A stretch of 64,000 bases of DNA. Source: Thermoleophilia bacterium (GTDB taxonomy: Bacteria > Actinomycetota > Thermoleophilia > Gaiellales > SKUG01). The notes under the pieces were generated by a model. The model was not told the origin of the DNA, did no database searches, and worked only from the letters and a program-made list of their open reading frames with translations. The stretch is taken from assembly GCA_025964555.1 (NCBI GenBank), contig JAOPYQ010000006.1, positions 96,519 to 160,518 on the forward strand, read 5' to 3'. Positions 17,831 to 27,847 of the stretch are shown here, piece after piece; position 1 is the first letter of the stretch; every line of letters begins with the position of its first letter. Made by a program: the position numbers and the translations under genes.

Positions 17831-19978
17831 ATGACGATCGCGATCCTCGGCCAGGCACTGCTGCTGCTCGCGCTCCTCGCCGCCGCCGGCGGCAGCATCG
17901 CCGCGTTCGCCGGCGGACGACGCCTCACGCGCACGGCCTATGACCGCGTCGCCTCGAGCGACCCCGACACGTCCGCGACCGGCGACCGTTTCGCCGACGG
18001 CGCGATCCGCGCGCTGCACGTGGTGCTCGCCACCGCGCTCGCATCCTGCTTCCTGCTGCTCATGGCGCTCGCCGGCGCCAACTACACGCTCGACTACGTC
18101 CAGTCACGCATGAGCAGCGACCTGCCGTTCGCGTTTCGCCTCACTGCCCTGTGGAGCGGCCAGGAAGGTTCGCTGCTGCTGTGGCTCACCGTCCTGACCG
18201 GAGCCGGCACGCTCATGGTCCGCTCGCTGCGCCGAGCCCACGTGCCTGCCGCGCTGCTCGCCCACGCCGTGGGCATCGTACTCACCATCGCCACGTTCTT
18301 CGCGGTGCTCGTCGCGATCGTCGCCCGCCCCTTCGCGGTGGTCGACCAGCTCCAGCGCGACGGAGCCGGGATGAGCCCGGCGCTGCAGAACTACTGGATG
18401 GCGATCCATCCACCGACCCTCTACCTCGGCTACGTCGGCGTCTCGATCCCCTTCGCGATCGTCGCCGGAGCGCTGCTGGCCCGCCGCCGCGACGACGCGT
18501 GGATCGCGACGACCCGTCGCTGGGTCATCGCCAGCTGGGTGTTCCTGACGATGGGCCTCGTGCTCGGCGCGCGATGGGCGTACGAGGAGATCGGCTGGGG
18601 TGGCTACTGGGCGTGGGATCCGGTCGAGAACGCCGCGCTCATGCCCTGGCTCACCGCCACCGCGCTGCTGCACTCGATCATGGTGCAGCAGAAGCGCGGG
18701 ATGATGCGATTCTGGAACGCGGTGCTCGCCACCCTCACGTTCGGGCTCTCGATCTTCGGCACGTTCCTGACACGCAGCGGCGTGCTCTCGAGCGTCCACT
18801 CGTTCGTGTCGAGCCCCGTGGGGTGGTGGTTCATCGGCGCGCTCGTGGTGCTCGTCGCGAGCTCGCTGCTGCTGCTGTACCGCTCGCGCGACCTGCTGCA
18901 CGCGCGCCACGACGTGGACTCGGTGGTCAGTCGCGAGGGCCTGCTGCTGTTCAACAACCTGCTGCTCGTCGCGCTCGCGCTCGTGGTGCTGTGGGGCGTC
19001 ATCTATCCGATCCTCACCGCTGCGTTCGCCAACCAGCGCATCAGCCTCGAGAAGCCCTGGTACGACTTCTTCGCCACAGCGTTCGGCCTGCCGCTGCTGT
19101 TCCTGGTCGCGTTCGCGCCGATCGTCGCGTGGCAGGGCACCCCGCTCCGACGCGTGCTGGCGGCGATGGTGCATCCGCTGGCGTGGAGCCTCGCGCTGGG
19201 AACGGTGCTCATTGCCGCGGGGCTGGGTTCCAGTCCGGCCGGTGTCGCGGCGTGCTGCCTCGGGATGCTCGTGATCGCTGGCGTGGTGGGGGACGTTCGT
19301 CGCTCGCTGCACGGGCGGCGCATCTCGCATCCGGAGCAGTCTGCCGTCGCGCGGACGAGGTATGTCCTGGCGCGCAACCGGCGCCGCTTCGGCGCCTGGA
19401 TCGCCCACGCCGGCATCGCGCTCGTGGTGATCGCGATCGCCGGCGGCGCGTGGGTGGACGAGACCAACCGCGAGCTGCACGCGGGCGACGTGCTCGAGGT
19501 CGGCGCCTACCAGCTCACCTATCGCGAGGTGGAGCGCGAGCGCACCGGCGAGCGCATGCGTACGCGGGCGGTGTTCGAGGTCCGACGCGGCGACACGGAT
19601 CTCGGCGTGCTGCGCGCCGGGCGCGACTTCCACCCGGCATCGGGCGAGGTCTCCAACGAGGTCGGTATCCGTCCCGACTGGCTGCGCATGCAGGACCTGT
19701 TCGTCAACGTCGACCGACTCACCGAGGACGGCGTCGTGCGCGCGCAGGCGTTCGTGAACCCGCTCGTGCCGCTGCTGTGGCTTGCGGGCGTGCTCACCGC
19801 GCTCGGTGGCGTGATCGCGGCGTGGCCGGATCGCCGCTCCAGGAGCGGGTCCGATAGGAACCTCGGTTCCGGGGTAGAAGCGGAGCAGGATGCAGTGCAT
19901 GAGTTGCGCAACGGAGTTGCTGCACCCCGCGAACTTCTGTCCGGTGTGCGGGGCACGGCTGTCGGCCCCGACGACTGA
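17831..19978 (+). CDS. ccmF: Cytochrome c heme lyase CcmF
   Basis: CcmF receives heme from CcmE and ligates it to apocytochrome c. It is a polytopic membrane protein of 715 residues. The WWD-type heme-handling motif is WGGYWAWDPVENAALMPW, with conserved His residues in MAIHPPTLYLGYVG and in the membrane segments. A large extracytoplasmic domain precedes the last helix. The final ~35 residues after the last helix overlap the next gene by 89 bp and look unlike other CcmF proteins. The ATG follows the ccmE stop by 16 nt. Confidence 0.93.
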   Translation: MTIAILGQALLLLALLAAAGGSIAAFAGGRRLTRTAYDRVASSDPDTSATGDRFADGAIRALHVVLATALASCFLLLMALAGANYTLDYVQSRMSSDLPFAFRLTALWSGQEGSLLLWLTVLTGAGTLMVRSLRRAHVPAALLAHAVGIVLTIATFFAVLVAIVARPFAVVDQLQRDGAGMSPALQNYWMAIHPPTLYLGYVGVSIPFAIVAGALLARRRDDAWIATTRRWVIASWVFLTMGLVLGARWAYEEIGWGGYWAWDPVENAALMPWLTATALLHSIMVQQKRGMMRFWNAVLATLTFGLSIFGTFLTRSGVLSSVHSFVSSPVGWWFIGALVVLVASSLLLLYRSRDLLHARHDVDSVVSREGLLLFNNLLLVALALVVLWGVIYPILTAAFANQRISLEKPWYDFFATAFGLPLLFLVAFAPIVAWQGTPLRRVLAAMVHPLAWSLALGTVLIAAGLGSSPAGVAACCLGMLVIAGVVGDVRRSLHGRRISHPEQSAVARTRYVLARNRRRFGAWIAHAGIALVVIAIAGGAWVDETNRELHAGDVLEVGAYQLTYREVERERTGERMRTRAVFEVRRGDTDLGVLRAGRDFHPASGEVSNEVGIRPDWLRMQDLFVNVDRLTEDGVVRAQAFVNPLVPLLWLAGVLTALGGVIAAWPDRRSRSGSDRNLGSGVEAEQDAVHELRNGVAAPRELLSGVRGTAVGPDD

Positions 19979-21020
19979 CGGAACGGCGGCGACCGTGCCA
20001 GGTGGCACGACGCCCGCGGTGGTGCCCGTCCCCGCCGACCAGTCGGCGGAGAACGTCGTGTACCTCGGCGAGGAGCACGGCATCCCGGCAGATCGCGGCG
20101 CGATCGCACCCAACCCGCGTGCGGGTGAGTACGACACCCCCGCCCAGCAGCTCGCCGAGCCGCCCCAGGCGCCACAGCCGGATCCGGTCGGACCGGCCGT
20201 CACGCCGATGCCGCCCCCGACGCCGATCCGCCCGCCCGAGGCCGAGCCCGTCTACAACGAGATCGAGGCGCTGCGCCAGCGAGCTGCGGAGCTCGAAGCC
20301 GCGCTGCCCGCGTTCGGATCGCACGGCCCGATCCCGCAGCAGCACGAGCTCGTCCCGCCGCCCCGGGTGGACGACAATCCCTTCGGTGACTTCTTCGGCG
20401 ACGGCGCCTCGGCATGGTTGGAGGACGACGACGACGACGACAGCCCGGAGATCACCCAGCCACGGGTCGTCGGCACGATGCTCGCCGCGGGCGCGGTGGC
20501 GATGCTGCTGGCAGCCTGGGCGGTGTGGGGCCACGCGATGTACCGAGGCGCCGGCGGCGCCGAGGCCGGCGGCTTCCTGCTGCTGTCGATGCTGCTGTGG
20601 ATCTGGTACCTGTCGATGCCGCGCGAACAGCAGCACACGTGGATGCTCAAGCGCCACGTGCGCGTGCAGAAGCTCGTCGAGCGTCGCGTGTCGCCGATCA
20701 AGAAGCGCACCGAAGGACACGTCACGATGCGCTCCGAGCGCGGCCGCTACCGCGCGATGCGCGACGAGCGAACACGTCGCGTGAACGCCCTCGGCGAGGG
20801 CGCGTATCGATCGTTCCGACAGGGGACCCTGCAGCCCGACCTGCACGCCGGGGCGCAGCGCGTGCTCGCGATGGAGCGCCAGATGCTCGTGCAGGACCAG
20901 CGCATCCACGGTCTCATGCAGGAGCGCCTCGCCGACCGCAATCAGGGCGGCGACGGGGGAGGCCACGCGGGGCACGATCCGGCCTCCGGCATGCCCGAGG
21001 ACGGCCACCCCGCCCCCTGA
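19890..21020 (+). CDS. Zinc-ribbon membrane protein of unknown function
   Basis: The N-terminal treble-clef-like ribbon MQCMSCATELLHPANFCPVC has two CxxC knuckles. A Pro-rich linker, a coiled-coil helix (EIEALRQRAAELEAAL), a poly-Asp run and two adjacent membrane helices (about residues 192-218 and 226-246) follow, then a basic helical tail. The ATG at 19890 has GCGGAGCAGG just upstream and lies 89 bp inside ccmF. The ribbon makes this start secure. The role is unknown; its position suggests the envelope. Confidence 0.8.
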   Translation: MQCMSCATELLHPANFCPVCGARLSAPTTDGTAATVPGGTTPAVVPVPADQSAENVVYLGEEHGIPADRGAIAPNPRAGEYDTPAQQLAEPPQAPQPDPVGPAVTPMPPPTPIRPPEAEPVYNEIEALRQRAAELEAALPAFGSHGPIPQQHELVPPPRVDDNPFGDFFGDGASAWLEDDDDDDSPEITQPRVVGTMLAAGAVAMLLAAWAVWGHAMYRGAGGAEAGGFLLLSMLLWIWYLSMPREQQHTWMLKRHVRVQKLVERRVSPIKKRTEGHVTMRSERGRYRAMRDERTRRVNALGEGAYRSFRQGTLQPDLHAGAQRVLAMERQMLVQDQRIHGLMQERLADRNQGGDGGGHAGHDPASGMPEDGHPAP

Positions 21021-21059
21021 GCTCCTCGAAAAAGGCCCGCATGCTGCTGTACTTGCTGC

Positions 21060-22259
21060 ATGAACCGCCCCTTCCGACGCAGCGGCCTGCTCGTCACCCT
21101 CTCCATCTTCATCGCACTCCCGACCGCCGTGGCGAACGCCGGCCTGCTCGAGGAGCGCCTCGCCAACACGCGTGCCGACGCCAAGGACACGCGCGCGGAG
21201 CTGTCGATCGTCGACAAGCGCCAGCAGGTCGTGGTGCGCCAGGTCACGCGCCTCAACCGACGACTTGCAGAGCTCGAGGTGCCGCTGCACCGCCTCGAAG
21301 CGGAGGTCGCCGGCCTCGACGACCAGATCACCAAGCGCGAGCGTCGCATCGTCGAGCTGCGTGCCGATCGCGAGCGCCAGAAGCAGGAGATCAAGCGCCT
21401 CAACCTCGAGCTGGACTCCGCGCAGGACCTGCTCGCAACGCGCGTGGTGACCGCCTACAAAAGCGGCGACACGGGCGTGATCGAGCAGCTGGCGGGTGCC
21501 GACGACCTCGAGGAGCTGTTCCGACGCGAGGAAGCACTCGCACAGATCGTCGGCCTCGACGACCGCGTGATCGACCGCATCACCGACGCCGAGCGCGCGG
21601 TGCGGGTGAAGCGCGCCCGCAACTTCGAGCTGCGCCGCCAGATCCGCGAGGACATCCTCGCGATCGATGCCGACAAGGAGCAGGTCGACGCCAAGCGCGA
21701 CGAGGCGCAGGCTGCGCGCGACGAGGTCGCCTCCGTGCGCGCCGAGCGCGACAAGATGCTCGAGTCGCTCACCGCGCGTGAGGAGAACCTCGGCGCGCAC
21801 CTCGACGACCTCCAAGAGGACGCGAAGGTGCTGCAGGACGTCATCAAGAACGGCACGTCCACCTACAGTGGCGCGATCGGTGGCCTGAGCGCCAGCGGCT
21901 TGATCTGGCCCGTGAGCGGTCCGGTCGTCAGTCCGTTCGGTCCTCGCTGGGGACGCATGCACGAGGGCATCGACATCGCCATCGGCGCGGGCAACCCGAT
22001 CAGCGCTGCAGCGGCGGGCGTCGTGACGTACGCCGGCTGGATGAGCGGCTACGGAAACATGGTCGTCATCCAGCACGCGAACGGGATCGGGACGGGCTAT
22101 GGCCACCAGTCGCAGATCGCGGTGACGCAGGGTCAGCTCGTCGGCCAGGGTCAGCTCATCGGCTTCGTCGGCTGCACCGGCCACTGCTTCGGCGACCACG
22201 TGCACTTCGAGGTGTACAACAACGGCACGCCGACCGACCCGATGCCCTACCTGAGCTAG
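21060..22259 (+). CDS. M23-family peptidoglycan endopeptidase with coiled coil
   Basis: The signal peptide (about 1-27) ends AVANAG. A long coiled coil of about 220 residues resembles EnvC/PcsB-type regulators. The C-terminal LytM/M23 domain has the zinc ligands His301 and Asp305 (HEGIDIA) and His382 in HVHFE (380-384), so it should be catalytically competent. The product would cleave peptidoglycan cross-bridges, probably at division or under control of a membrane partner. It follows the zinc-ribbon gene by 39 nt. Confidence 0.9.
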   Translation: MNRPFRRSGLLVTLSIFIALPTAVANAGLLEERLANTRADAKDTRAELSIVDKRQQVVVRQVTRLNRRLAELEVPLHRLEAEVAGLDDQITKRERRIVELRADRERQKQEIKRLNLELDSAQDLLATRVVTAYKSGDTGVIEQLAGADDLEELFRREEALAQIVGLDDRVIDRITDAERAVRVKRARNFELRRQIREDILAIDADKEQVDAKRDEAQAARDEVASVRAERDKMLESLTAREENLGAHLDDLQEDAKVLQDVIKNGTSTYSGAIGGLSASGLIWPVSGPVVSPFGPRWGRMHEGIDIAIGAGNPISAAAAGVVTYAGWMSGYGNMVVIQHANGIGTGYGHQSQIAVTQGQLVGQGQLIGFVGCTGHCFGDHVHFEVYNNGTPTDPMPYLS

Positions 22260-22271
22260 CCGCGGCGCCGG

Positions 22272-23552
22272 TCAGTGGGGCTGCGGGGTGGCGATGAGCC
22301 ACACCGTGAGCGCGACGACCACGACGACGAGGAACAGCTCGCGCCACACGTACTGGCGCAACATGCGCGGCGCGTCCTCGGGACGTCGCGCGACCTGCGG
22401 CACGAACGCCGACATGTTGTTCCACGCGAGCGGCATCGTGCCCAGGTAGAGCGCGAGCTTCGCCACGATGATCCGGCCGTACGTCGAATCGACGAGCTCG
22501 CGCACCGCGGTTCCGAGCTCCGCGTAGGTGGCGTAGATCCCGGTCACGAGGATGACGACCACGCTGGCGAACGCGAGCTTGCTGAAGCGGGTGATGGCGT
22601 CGATGTAAGTCGTCGCGAACGGCGCCAGGTAGGCGAGCTGGAGGAGACCGCCAATCCAGATCGCCGCTGCGGTCACGTGGATCATGTCGAGCGGCATGCG
22701 CAGGACGGTCGGCTCGGTCGTGACGGCGTGACCGGTGATCGACAGGCTCGCCGCGAGGCCCACGAACACGGCCGCGAGCGCGTATCGCGCGCCGTTCGGA
22801 AGTGACGTGTTGGAACGCAGCAGCAACGCCGGCCCCAGCGCGATCACCGCGATGAGCGCGCGGATCTTGAGCGAGCGCCCGAAGGGCGTGTCGGCCGTCG
22901 CCGAGAGCGCGTCGGAGTCGAAGGCGTCGCCGACCCCGGCGCCCTGCAGGATCGCAGTGTCGATGACGAACCCGGCGGCATAGGCGAGCAGCAACACGAT
23001 GATCGACGCGACGAGCAGGCGCGGCCGCCAGCCGGGCGCGATGATGCACGCGAACAACCCGCCGCCAGCTGCGACCAGCAGCGACACGACCTCGATGAAG
23101 CGCGTGACCGAGAACGCGACCTGCAGCTTCCGATCGACCGTGCCCGCATCGTCTGCCGCGTCCGCGCCGCCGCCGCCGCTCTTGGTTCCGACGGAGAACG
23201 TGTACGAGCCGTTGATGACGTGCCCGTCCTCGCTCGACACGCGATACGACACCCCGTACGTGCCGGTCTCCTCGCCCTGGAACGCCTGTACGACACGCGC
23301 TCCCTTCGCGGGGTTCGGCGCACCCGACTCGACGCGCTCGCCGTTGGGCGCGAAGACCTGGATCGTTCCGGCGCCGGCGACGACCGAGCCGCTGAACTCG
23401 AGCGCGACCTCGCCGGGCGCGGCGTCGAGCACGCTGTCCGCGGCCGGCTCGGACGTCGTGAGCGAGGCGTGTGCGCTCGCGGTCGCCGGCAGGGCGAGCA
23501 GCAGCGTCAGTGCGATCGTGCAGCGCACGAGCAGGTGTCGGGTGGGACCCAT
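22272..23552 (-). CDS. CopC-CopD fusion copper protein (YcnJ-like)
   Basis: The signal peptide ends in TASA, exposing the mature N-terminus HASLTTSEPAADS. This is the CopC domain with its copper-ligand His at position 1 and a second His in DGHVINGSYTFSV. A Gly/Ala linker leads to the CopD membrane domain with about eight helices and the His-containing IHVTAAAIWIGG. It probably imports copper, plausibly for aa3 oxidase assembly, which fits ctaA nearby. The start at ATG 23552 lies directly before the signal peptide. Confidence 0.88.
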   Translation of the reverse strand: MGPTRHLLVRCTIALTLLLALPATASAHASLTTSEPAADSVLDAAPGEVALEFSGSVVAGAGTIQVFAPNGERVESGAPNPAKGARVVQAFQGEETGTYGVSYRVSSEDGHVINGSYTFSVGTKSGGGGADAADDAGTVDRKLQVAFSVTRFIEVVSLLVAAGGGLFACIIAPGWRPRLLVASIIVLLLAYAAGFVIDTAILQGAGVGDAFDSDALSATADTPFGRSLKIRALIAVIALGPALLLRSNTSLPNGARYALAAVFVGLAASLSITGHAVTTEPTVLRMPLDMIHVTAAAIWIGGLLQLAYLAPFATTYIDAITRFSKLAFASVVVILVTGIYATYAELGTAVRELVDSTYGRIIVAKLALYLGTMPLAWNNMSAFVPQVARRPEDAPRMLRQYVWRELFLVVVVVALTVWLIATPQPH

Positions 23553-23646
23553 CCGGGGTGGGACTACCCGCCGATGCGCGATCGCGCACGCAGCCACTTG
23601 TCGGATTCCGGGAATCGTCGCATGCTGGAGGCAGGTGACTCTCCCC

Positions 23647-24165
23647 ATGCACCAGCATCCTTCCTTGCACTCGACGCAGACCGCACCAGCACAGCCGACG
23701 ATGGCGGACGTCTGGGGCGAGTTCCCGAGCGGCCACGGGCGGCTCGTCGATGCAGTCCAGCAGCGGGTCCAGCAGCACGCCCCGCTCGTGCCCGTGCACG
23801 TGGCGGATGCCGCAAGCGCGGAGCCGCGCATGCGACCGCTCCCGTATGCCGATCCGGTCTCCTGGTCGCTGCTCAAGCACGCGATCCAGCTCGCGCTCGT
23901 CGCCAGCGTGGTCATGTTCGCGATCTATGGCGGCGACGCGCCGCTCATGGCACTCGGCTACGTCGGGACCGGGCTGCTGCTCATGGGCACGCTCGTGATC
24001 GCCGATCGCCTGCGCTACGCCGACCGCGATCCGTCGTTCGCGATCATCGAATTCCTCGCACCGGCACCCATGCCGGTCGTCGTGCACGAAATGCGCCCGG
24101 CTCCGCTCGCGCCGCTGGTGGAGCAGATGCAGGTCGTCATGCCGGAGACCGTCGCGGTCACCTGA
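23647..24165 (+). CDS. Small membrane protein of unknown function (172 aa)
   Basis: The ATG at 23647 follows GGAGGCAGGTGA. An N-terminal His/Gln-rich soluble part of about 75 residues precedes two hydrophobic helices (about residues 80-100 and 104-118). A C-terminal soluble tail rich in Pro and Met follows. No homologous family is recognised. It is divergent from the copper gene. Confidence 0.65.
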   Translation: MHQHPSLHSTQTAPAQPTMADVWGEFPSGHGRLVDAVQQRVQQHAPLVPVHVADAASAEPRMRPLPYADPVSWSLLKHAIQLALVASVVMFAIYGGDAPLMALGYVGTGLLLMGTLVIADRLRYADRDPSFAIIEFLAPAPMPVVVHEMRPAPLAPLVEQMQVVMPETVAVT

Positions 24166-24219
24166 CCGATCGTTCTGTCGCAGAAGCGGAAATCGGCCGA
24201 GTCTGCCGATACACCTCAG

Positions 24220-26089
24220 ATGCGTGTGCCCGCTCGACTTGCCGTGCCCTGTCTCCTGCTGCTCGCCATGCTGGCAGGCCCCGACCTCGCAGGCGCCCGA
24301 CCTACGATCTCTGCCGGGGGAATGGAGCGGTGGGGCTACCAGACGAGCACTGACCTCGACGGTATCGCTCCTCCACCGGACTGGAACCCGGCGGTACCAG
24401 CGCTCTTCCACACTGTGGAGAGCACGACACGGGATCAGGCCACGATCGTCTTCCGGAGACTGACGCCGACGGGCCTCGACGCTCGCTTCGGCCGGCGCGC
24501 CTATCCGATCGCGCCGCCGATGGGGCAGTCCACGATCAGCATCGGCGGCCTGGTGGGTCGCGCGCGGCATGCACTACTTCAGCGCGACGTCGGGCAACGT
24601 CCCGGGACAGTCCGGCACCGACATGTCGGTGATTCGCATCGACGCGGCGACGGGCGTCGTAGATCCCTCCTACGGAACGAGCGGTTTCGCGAGGCTCGGC
24701 AGCTCGACGGATGGTGGCTCGCACGTCGATGAACGCGGCGCAGCGGTCGTGTCGAACCGCCACGTCCGCGCATTCGACATCGATGCCACCGGCGTCATCC
24801 GCTTCGTCGAGACCAAGGGCGACATGACCAGCCACGTCGAGGAGTACCGCCTCGGCCGCATCGACGCTTCGGGAGTCGCAACCATCGGCGATCGGCTCGT
24901 CGCCACGACGTCGTACTACCCCGTTCGCGGGGAGGAGAACAGAGGGGTGGACGACCGCCTCGAGTACCAGCCCGGAAGCGGCACCAAGCTGCTCGAGATC
25001 CGTTCGCACGACACGTACGACAGTCCCGATCCAGAGGTCACTTCGGTCGATTCGCAGACGACCGTGCGTCGCCTGCGTGCCGACGGGACTCCGGATCCGA
25101 GCTACGGCACGGCAGGATCGATCAGGCTTCCGAAGCTGACGGAGCGAGGGACGGTCGGGTTCCTCGACGACGACATCGCAACGTACACCGCATGCCGCGA
25201 GCTCGACCGGGACGACACGCGCCCAGGTCCAGCTTCGTGTCGCCTCGCCTTCGTGACGCCGGACGGACGCACTCGCGCCGTCACTGTGGACCACCGTGCA
25301 CTTGGGCTTCCGCTCGTCAGCCTGCAGACCCTGATCCCGCGCGGCAGCGACGGCCGGTACTGGCTGGTCGGAGTCACCACCACCGCGGACGGCCTGCTGT
25401 TCGCCGGCAACATCGCCCGCGAGTCCACGTTCATGGTGCCGATCGACGTACCGAGTGGGCGACTACACCTCGACGACATGGTCGTCGGGGCGGGCACCTT
25501 CAACATGTTCGGCCTCTCCACGATCACCGTGCTTCACGTCGGCGCGAACGATGCGTACGTCGCGGACAAGCCAGCGTCGCTCGTCCCCGGCTCGGGACCT
25601 CGGTCCTTCATCCGCCGCATGAACCTGCAGGATCCGGCTTCGAACGGGAACGACGTGCTGAGCTTCGGGCACCGCGCGGACCGCGTCCACGGGCACCGCG
25701 GCGACGATCGGCTCGCCGGCGGGGCCGGATCGGACTCCCTCTTCGGAGGGCCAGGCGACGACCAGCTCGTGGGCAACGCCGGCGCTGACACGCTCGACGG
25801 TGGTCCCGGCGCCGATCTGCTCGTCGGCGGGTCCAAGGGAGCGGAGATGGAGGACGCCAAGATCCTGCGTGGCGGGGCAGGTCGCGACTCGATCATCGCA
25901 ACGTCGGACGTCCACCTGCTGCAACCGGGGGTCGGCGCTGACACCGTGATCCTCCGGCAAGGCGCACTCGTGCAACGGCTCGAGCTTCGGGACGGCGAGG
26001 TCGACACGATCACCTGTGATCGCCTCGCCCGGGTCGTGAAGGTCATCCGCGACAAGATCGACAAGGTCGACGCCGGCTGCCGTCGGTAG
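24220..26089 (+). pseudogene. Frameshifted exported delta-60/RTX-repeat protein
   Basis: The ATG at 24220 opens a signal peptide (PCLLLLAMLAGPDLAGARP) and a first delta-60-type unit (RLTPTGLDARFG). Frame 1 then degenerates. The protein continues in frame 2, whose own first Met is at 24569, through further delta-60 units (RIDAATGVVDPSYGTSG, RLRADGTPDPSYGTAG) to C-terminal calcium-binding nonapeptide-like repeats (GGPGDDQLVG, GGPGADLLVGG). Deleting one base in the GGG at 24555-24557 joins the frames as SIGGLVVARGMHYFSATS. It is either a recent pseudogene or a sequencing error. An intact product would be secreted and Ca-binding. Confidence 0.75.
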
Positions 26090-26102
26090 GGAGCGAAACC
26101 TT

Positions 26103-26666
26103 TCAGACCGGCAGGAGCAGCTCGCGCGTGGTGTCGTCGAGCTCGAGCTCGTGCAGGTCCGGCAGGTTGCGGAAGCGCTGGCGATAGTCGAAGCCGTAGC
26201 CCACGTAGAAGCGATCCGGCACGGTGAAGCCGCGGAAGCGGACGACATCGTCGACGAGCCGGCGATGCGGGCGGTCGAGCAGCGTGCACACCTCGATCGA
26301 GGCGGGCTCGTGCGTCTCGAGCCACCGGTTGAGGAAGCGCAGCGTGAGGCCCGTGTCGATGACGTCCTCGACCAGCAGCACGTCGCGTCCCTGCACCGGG
26401 ATCTGCAGGTCCTTGAGGATCTGGGCCTGCACGCCGGTGGTGCCGTCGCCGTAGGCGCTCAGCGCGAGGAAGTCCATCTCGTGCGGGATCGTCATGTGTC
26501 GCACGAGGTCCGCGGCGAACACCGTCGCGCCCTTGAGCACGGTCACGAGCACGGGGATCGAGCCGGCGTAATACTCGCTGACCTCGCGACCGAGTGCCTG
26601 CACGCGCGAATCGAGCTGCTCGCGCGTGTAGAGGGTCGATCCGAGCCGGGGTGCGTCACTCGCCAT
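26103..26666 (-). CDS. hpt: Hypoxanthine phosphoribosyltransferase
   Basis: Hpt salvages hypoxanthine or guanine with PRPP to IMP or GMP. The PRPP-binding motif is VLLVEDVIDTGLTL, with an upstream Ser-Tyr loop LSAYGDG and a C-terminal VVRFRGFTVPDRFYVGYGFD typical of the family. The length of 187 residues is normal. The ATG at 26666 has TAGGGT (26673-26678) 6 nt upstream, suggesting leaderless translation. Confidence 0.95.
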   Translation of the reverse strand: MASDAPRLGSTLYTREQLDSRVQALGREVSEYYAGSIPVLVTVLKGATVFAADLVRHMTIPHEMDFLALSAYGDGTTGVQAQILKDLQIPVQGRDVLLVEDVIDTGLTLRFLNRWLETHEPASIEVCTLLDRPHRRLVDDVVRFRGFTVPDRFYVGYGFDYRQRFRNLPDLHELELDDTTRELLLPV

Positions 26667-26720
26667 GGCCCAACCCTATCGTGAGTGCTGCGGGTCGGTC
26701 GCTTCGGGTAGGAGCTGCCC

Positions 26721-27371
26721 ATGGCGACGTTCGTCCTGATCCACGGTGGCGGCTCGCGTGGCAGCACCTTCGACCTGCTTGCGAACGAGCTGCGGTCGCT
26801 CGGCCACGAGGTGCTCGCGCCCGACCTGCCCATCGACGAGCCGACTGGCGACCTGTCCGCGTGCGCTCGTGCCGTGGTCGAGCTGATCGGTGATCGCGAC
26901 GGAGTCGTGGTCGTCGGGCATTCCTTCGGGGGGTTCGTCGCACCGCTGGTCGCGGCATGGTCCGACCCCGCGCTCCTGGTCCTCATGTCGGCGCAGCTGC
27001 CGGCACCGGGCGAGACCGCGGCCGAATGGCGGGAGGCGTCAGGATGGGAGGCAGCGACGCGTGGCATGGACATGAGCGACAACCGTGCGACCTACCTCCA
27101 CGACGTGCCGACGGACCTCGCCGATGCGGAGCTCGCGAGCGGGCGCGACCACTGCGCTGCGTCGATGCAGGAACCGTGGCCCCTGGACGCATGGCCCGAC
27201 GTGCCGACGCGGGTGTTGGCTTTCGCGGACGACCGTCGCATCCCGCTCGAGTTCCAGCGGCGTCTCGCGCGCGAGCGTGCGGGAGTGGAAGCCGATGCGA
27301 TGCCGGGAAGCCACGGCGCGTATCTCGCGCGACCCGCCGAGGTCGCCGCGCGACTGCACGGCTACCTGTGA
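26721..27371 (+). CDS. Alpha/beta hydrolase
   Basis: This is a small alpha/beta-hydrolase (216 residues) of the esterase/salicylate-esterase-like group. The oxyanion segment is LIHGGGSRG, the nucleophile elbow GHSFGG (Ser about 79), and the catalytic His lies in MPGSHGAYLARP near the C-terminus. There is no signal peptide. The substrate is unknown. TAGGAG just before the ATG could serve as a ribosome site or a -10. Confidence 0.85.
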   Translation: MATFVLIHGGGSRGSTFDLLANELRSLGHEVLAPDLPIDEPTGDLSACARAVVELIGDRDGVVVVGHSFGGFVAPLVAAWSDPALLVLMSAQLPAPGETAAEWREASGWEAATRGMDMSDNRATYLHDVPTDLADAELASGRDHCAASMQEPWPLDAWPDVPTRVLAFADDRRIPLEFQRRLARERAGVEADAMPGSHGAYLARPAEVAARLHGYL

Positions 27372-27385
27372 CGCGTGCAGCTCGG

Positions 27386-27847
27386 TCAGCCCGCGAGCAG
27401 GCGATCGACGGGAGCGGTGCTCGCCGCGCGTGATCGGAGCTTCTGCCCCAGCGCCTCGATGTCGCGTCGGTAGAAGAGCCGCACGTTCACGTCCGGGTAG
27501 CGCTGGCGCAGCTTGCGGACCTTGCGGTTCTTCTTGGTGACGAGCTCCTGCCGCATCGTCGTGACCTCGAGGAAGAGGTTGAGTTCGGGCAGGTAGAAGT
27601 CGGGACGGAACGCCTCGGACACGCGACCGTCATCATCGGTCTCGAGCACGAACGTGACGGGCTCGTACTCCCAGGCGATGCCGTAGAAGTCGAGCAGCTC
27701 GGCGCACTCGCGCTCGGACTCGTTCACGAAGCGCGGCTCCTGGTGGCCGCGGAAGCTTCGCCAGAGGCGGCACATCGCGCCGTCTTCGACGGGATCTGCG
27801 TCCGAGGTCCGATCCATAACGGCGGTCATGGGGAGGTTTCCATCCAT
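27386..27847 (-). CDS. PD-(D/E)xK-like nuclease family protein
   Basis: The core FRPDFYLPELNLFLEVTT, then KKNRKVRKLRQRYP, matches the arrangement of small PD-(D/E)xK nucleases (Asp, then ExT, then Lys/Arg-rich helix). The segment ERECAELLDFYGIAWEYEP precedes it. The protein of about 153 residues has no membrane segment. The start is uncertain: ATGs at 27847, 27829 and 27817 are all in frame and none has a good ribosome site. The role (repair or resolution) is unproven. Confidence 0.65.
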   Translation of the reverse strand: MDGNLPMTAVMDRTSDADPVEDGAMCRLWRSFRGHQEPRFVNESERECAELLDFYGIAWEYEPVTFVLETDDDGRVSEAFRPDFYLPELNLFLEVTTMRQELVTKKNRKVRKLRQRYPDVNVRLFYRRDIEALGQKLRSRAASTAPVDRLLAG

